From the IMG/VR virus record IMGVR_UViG_3300042549_001429, positions 1 through 64,000 of that record: DNA of 64,000 nucleotides, one strand, 5' to 3'. The stretch comes from a virus. Positions 61,846-64,000 of the stretch are shown here, piece by piece. The notes below the pieces were generated by a model that worked only from the letters and a program-made list of their open reading frames with translations, did no database searches and was not told the DNA's origin. Both the position numbers and the translations under genes were made by a program. Within the stretch, counting starts at the first letter, position 1. Each line of letters opens with the position of its first letter.

Positions 61846-61849
61846 TTTG

Positions 61850-62044
61850 TTATTGGTTTTTGGTTGCTGAATAAATTCTTAATCCGTTTACTTTTTGCAC
61901 GCTCACTTGGAACTTGCTGTGAATAGCCTCAAGGCTTGCCTTGTACTTTGCCACCTGCTCGGGGGTCAAGTAAAGCAGGCGGTCGATTACGTCCTGAACT
62001 ATCTCAGCACGCTCATTGATTGGGTCTTGGTCTTTGGTTTGCAT
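61850..62044 (-). CDS. 64-residue protein downstream of ribozyme C
   Basis: QTKDQDPINERAEIVQDVID then RLLYLTPEQVAKYKASLEAI: helical, with an LTPEQ start typical of small helical bundles. The upstream in-frame start at 62104 lies within ribozyme C and is rejected. The leader after the ribozyme is 24 nt and begins AAACCA. Confidence 0.55.
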   Translation of the reverse strand: MQTKDQDPINERAEIVQDVIDRLLYLTPEQVAKYKASLEAIHSKFQVSVQKVNGLRIYSATKNQ

Positions 62045-62068
62045 AAAATAAAATTTGAAATGTGGTTT

Positions 62069-62119
62069 GCTGTTTCGTTCTTTTGAACTCATCAGGGAGG
62101 GCACTCACCCACCGACAGC
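62069..62119 (-). ncRNA. Hammerhead ribozyme C (type III)
   Basis: Minus strand: stem III GCUG/CAGC (62119-62116 with 62072-62069), cleavage site GUC after 62114, stem I GGUGGG/CCCUCC (one U-U mismatch) with loop UGAGUG, core CUGAUGA (62095-62089), stem II GUUC-AAAA-GAAC, then GAAA (62076-62073). Confidence 0.93.
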
Positions 62120-62120
62120 A

Positions 62121-62136
62121 GTGTCTTTGAAGACAC
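62121..62136. repeat. Dispersed 16-bp palindrome, copy 9
   Basis: One base upstream (transcript sense) of ribozyme C and 11 nt after the stop of the membrane gene; the predicted 3'-end hairpin for that mRNA. Confidence 0.88.
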
Positions 62137-62147
62137 CACTGCCACGC

Positions 62148-62366
62148 CTAGAACCTCTCAGGCTTGTTGCGCTCGGGCTTGCTGAAAAGCAGCACCCCCG
62201 CAACAAAAAGCAGGGATAACTCAGCCAAGAAAAACACAGCCAAGTAAAGCAGGCTAATAAAATTGAACTCAGGTAAATCCTGCACAAGGGCAACACTAAC
62301 TCTGAAGAGGGACACAGCCACAAAAATGTAGCAAAGGGTAAGGGTAATTTTCTCGAACTTTTTCAT
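62148..62366 (-). CDS. Two-helix small membrane protein, downstream of ribozyme D
   Basis: 72 residues. Helices are ITLTLCYIFVAVSLFRVSVA and FISLLYLAVFFLAELSLLFV with AGVLLF, and a charged end (SKPERNKPERF). It lies between ribozymes D and C, so it would be released as a single-gene mRNA. No family is recognised; a role in the host envelope is possible. Confidence 0.6.
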   Translation of the reverse strand: MKKFEKITLTLCYIFVAVSLFRVSVALVQDLPEFNFISLLYLAVFFLAELSLLFVAGVLLFSKPERNKPERF

Positions 62367-62390
62367 TGTAATATGGTTTTAAATTGGTTT

Positions 62391-62442
62391 GCTGTTTCGC
62401 CCTTTGGGGCTCATCAGGCGGGGCAACACACCCCGCTACAGC
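62391..62442 (-). ncRNA. Hammerhead ribozyme D (type III)
   Basis: Minus strand: stem III GCUG/CAGC (62442-62439 with 62394-62391), cleavage site GUA after 62437, stem I GCGGGG/CCCCGC with loop UGUGUUG, core CUGAUGA (62417-62411), stem II GCCC with loop CAAA and GGGC, then GAAA (62398-62395). All invariant bases are present. Confidence 0.94.
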
Positions 62443-62464
62443 GGAGGGGGATTGAGCCCCCTCC
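62443..62464 (-). other. GC-rich hairpin before ribozyme D
   Basis: GGAGGGGG-CUCAAU-CCCCCUCC, 8 perfect pairs, directly abutting ribozyme D and 7 nt after the amidoligase stop. No U-tract. Confidence 0.8.
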
Positions 62465-62471
62465 CTTTGCA

Positions 62472-63332
62472 TTACCGCAGGAATCCTCGGATGCTATCGC
62501 CCTCCTCGCCTGTGTTTATGTAGGCTTGGAACGCCTTTGCTAGTTTTAGCACCTCCTCAGCCTTTTGGGCGTCCCCGTTGTACATGGAAAGGATAACAGG
62601 GCGCACACGCTTGATAAATGAATCGAAAGAGCCTGTGGGATTATTTACCGAAAAGTCAACCAAGTGGTAAAACAATTCGTAGCGTCTCATTACCTGCTTT
62701 ACGCTCTCAAAGCGGGACGGCAAGCGGAACTCAAGGCAAGAGCCCTTCACCAAGGCAACTTGGTAGCGGTCACCGTAGTGCAACGGGTCTAGGCGCTTGT
62801 TGCTCCCGCAGTACCTGTTTGTTAGCCTGTTTCTGAAGAGGGCAAGCACCACGCCTGCATTTTTGCGCACCTTGCAAAGTAAATCCGTCCCATCCAAGCC
62901 CTCGCAGGCAATTGTGATGTGACCCCCGCAACGTCTATCTGAGGGGCTGTAGCGGTCATCAATGATTTTTTCCGCTTTGTAAATCATATCGTACACCTTT
63001 GTCCTCCATTGCCCCGCAGGGAGCAAAGGGAGCACATGGGTCACCGCCTCATAGCCGCAGGATGCATCCCGCTCAAAGCCGCAAAACAATTCGTACTCCC
63101 GCACCGCATTGCGGCTCAATTGATTTTTCTCAATTTCAAAGCCTATGGTGAACCTTGAGGCGTATTCGACCCCGTCAAACTTTATGGCTTTTTGGTCGGC
63201 TTTTTTAAGCCCCGCAACGTCCACGCTGTATTTGGACTTATTCAAAAACAAGGGCTGTGGCTTTCTGTGATAGCCCGCTACTTCGCCTCTTTCTAGTTCG
63301 CCTGTGATTTTGTACTCGATACCTTTTTGCAT
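62472..63332 (-). CDS. Amidoligase (COOH-NH2 ligase) family protein
   Basis: 286 residues. The glutamine synthetase-like amidoligase signature is visible: FTIGFEIEKN (61-70, metal-binding Glu pair), RDASCGYEAVTHVLPL (88-103), CGGHITIA (135-142, in place of the usual GGHxH) and SCLEFRLPSRFESVKQ. These enzymes are predicted to ligate a carboxylate and an amine, using ATP. The ends of the protein are basic. It has palindrome copy 10 in its leader and ribozyme D after its stop. The nearby class II amidotransferase/cyclotransferase fusion at 59421 is the kind of partner known for this family, so a joint pathway on peptides, cell-wall or nucleotide amides is likely. Confidence 0.82.
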   Translation of the reverse strand: MQKGIEYKITGELERGEVAGYHRKPQPLFLNKSKYSVDVAGLKKADQKAIKFDGVEYASRFTIGFEIEKNQLSRNAVREYELFCGFERDASCGYEAVTHVLPLLPAGQWRTKVYDMIYKAEKIIDDRYSPSDRRCGGHITIACEGLDGTDLLCKVRKNAGVVLALFRNRLTNRYCGSNKRLDPLHYGDRYQVALVKGSCLEFRLPSRFESVKQVMRRYELFYHLVDFSVNNPTGSFDSFIKRVRPVILSMYNGDAQKAEEVLKLAKAFQAYINTGEEGDSIRGFLR

Positions 63333-63349
63333 GATTTCTGTGGTTTAAA

Positions 63350-63365
63350 GTGTCTTTGAAGACAC
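63350..63365. repeat. Dispersed 16-bp palindrome, copy 10
   Basis: Between the stop of the 63370 gene (4 nt away) and the amidoligase ATG (17 nt away). No recognisable hammerhead follows. Confidence 0.88.
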
Positions 63366-63369
63366 AGGA

Positions 63370-64000
63370 TTAAAGTTGATTATTTTGAGAATTTTGATTA
63401 TTGATTGAACGATACAGGAACTCGATTGCATCCACTACAGCGGAACTTTCGCCCCCTGTGATTTTTACACGTCCTTCAGTGTCTACTTTTACGCTTAGGC
63501 TTTGCCCGTCTACTTTGTAGGATAAGGAAAGAACCACCTGTGAACGTGTTTCGACCTGTGGGGCGTTCTCTTCGCCTTCGCCTTCACCTTCACCGCCTTC
63601 ACCTTGTCCACCGCCTTCAGGGGCATTTTCCACCTGCTTTGCAAACTTCAAAAGTCCTTCTAGCGACCTGTTTGGCTCTTCGCCTTGCGCCTCCAATTCA
63701 TCGCATTTTGCTTTGAACGTGTCAACAACTTCATCCTTCAACTTGGATGCCTTCACTACTTTGTAGAAAAAGGATTTTTGCCACCCGAAGACCTTCAAGC
63801 CTATTTGCTCATTAGTCCACGAAATGCCTTCTTCAGCGCAAAGCCTTTGCCCGTCCTCAGAGCCGAACCACTGCACCACCGACCCAACCAACTTGGAAAG
63901 GGTCAATGTCTGTTCAAACTTCTTTTTCTTGGCGTTGGTGATAGTACGCTGCACCGCCCTTATTTCCTGTAGGTTCAAAGCCTGTTTGACCTGTGGGAGG
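63370..64000 (-). CDS. Partial helical protein, cut by the window edge
   Basis: At least 209 residues. The frame is open to the window end (...LPQVKQALNLQEIRAVQR), so the TTG at 63978 need not be the start. A helical region (KKKKFEQTLTLSKLVGSVVQ then SWTNEQIGLKVFGWQKSFFY) could be a DNA-binding helix set. A Gly/Glu low-complexity linker (GGQGEGGEGEGEGEENAPQV) and a C-terminal beta domain (VVLSLSYKVDGQSLSVKVDT) follow. No family is recognised. It heads the amidoligase-containing segment. Confidence 0.6.
   Translation of the reverse strand, partial: LPQVKQALNLQEIRAVQRTITNAKKKKFEQTLTLSKLVGSVVQWFGSEDGQRLCAEEGISWTNEQIGLKVFGWQKSFFYKVVKASKLKDEVVDTFKAKCDELEAQGEEPNRSLEGLLKFAKQVENAPEGGGQGEGGEGEGEGEENAPQVETRSQVVLSLSYKVDGQSLSVKVDTEGRVKITGGESSAVVDAIEFLYRSINNQNSQNNQL

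Noticed and set aside
62045-62104. Upstream start for the 61850 gene
   Set aside because: It lies within hammerhead ribozyme C, so the ATG at 62044 after the ribozyme is used.
4106-63365. Palindrome copies as a CRISPR array or as simple restriction sites
   Set aside because: Copies are dispersed over 59 kb with no regular spacers. Conservation extends to 16 bp, beyond any restriction site inside it.
1-64000. tRNA genes, integrase, phage RNA polymerase
   Set aside because: Nothing was recognised in non-coding gaps or among proteins; absence outside the window cannot be judged.

Overview
The window is most of the genome of a tailed double-stranded DNA phage that infects a member of the Bacteroidota, probably an aquatic Flavobacteria-like host. 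Many genes or gene groups are preceded by the Bacteroidota -7 promoter box TAnnTTTG, Shine-Dalgarno sequences are mostly missing, and coding is very tight (ATGA and TAATG overlaps). The terminase, portal, capsid, ring and stabilisation gene order resembles crAss-like podoviruses and their relatives. No integrase, repressor, tRNA or CRISPR was recognised. No DNA polymerase lies in the window, and both window edges cut into unseen sequence.

Layout. 1-393 is non-coding, with a terminator and repeated ATGTCG motifs. 394-2372 carries phage groEL and groES, followed by a lone convergent winged-helix gene. 2868-5801 holds many tiny, mostly basic conserved proteins and one beta-rich likely virion protein. 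5392-7670 is a lysis block: holin-like membrane proteins, a PAS-domain membrane protein, an M15 peptidase endolysin and a lipoprotein that looks like a unimolecular spanin. 7711-18220 holds two giant tail fibres (one ending in an S74 self-cleaving chaperone domain) and accessory tail proteins. 18254-27853 carries a GroES-fold-like protein, a 2OG-Fe(II) oxygenase, small and large terminase, portal, scaffold-like protein and major capsid. 27932-48266 holds ring, hub and tail proteins, a GNAT acetyltransferase, ejection-type proteins and a 3001-residue giant protein.

The minus strand from 64000 down to 48263 is the replication and accessory arm. It contains nucleases (PD-(D/E)XK, VRR-NUC, RecE-like), a DUF1071-type annealing protein, an SSB-like protein, a BT4734-like primase fused to an SF3 helicase, a DEAH helicase, a MazG-like protein and two DnaA domain IV-like proteins.

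The most remarkable part is 59.3-62.5 kb on the minus strand. Four complete type III hammerhead ribozymes sit between consecutive genes of what looks like one operon. Each follows a stop codon and a compact hairpin that has no U-tract, so the layout looks like a self-cutting polycistronic mRNA with protected 3' ends. In two of the four the hairpin is a 16-bp near-palindrome (GTGTCTT-NN-AAGACAC) that occurs ten times across the window. The same arm encodes an amidoligase and a three-domain class II glutamine amidotransferase / gamma-glutamyl cyclotransferase / zinc-ribbon protein, which together suggest a peptide-bond-forming or amide-modifying pathway. A predicted pseudoknot leader precedes the SSB-like gene, and two ATGTCG arrays with matching spacing flank groEL and the primase.
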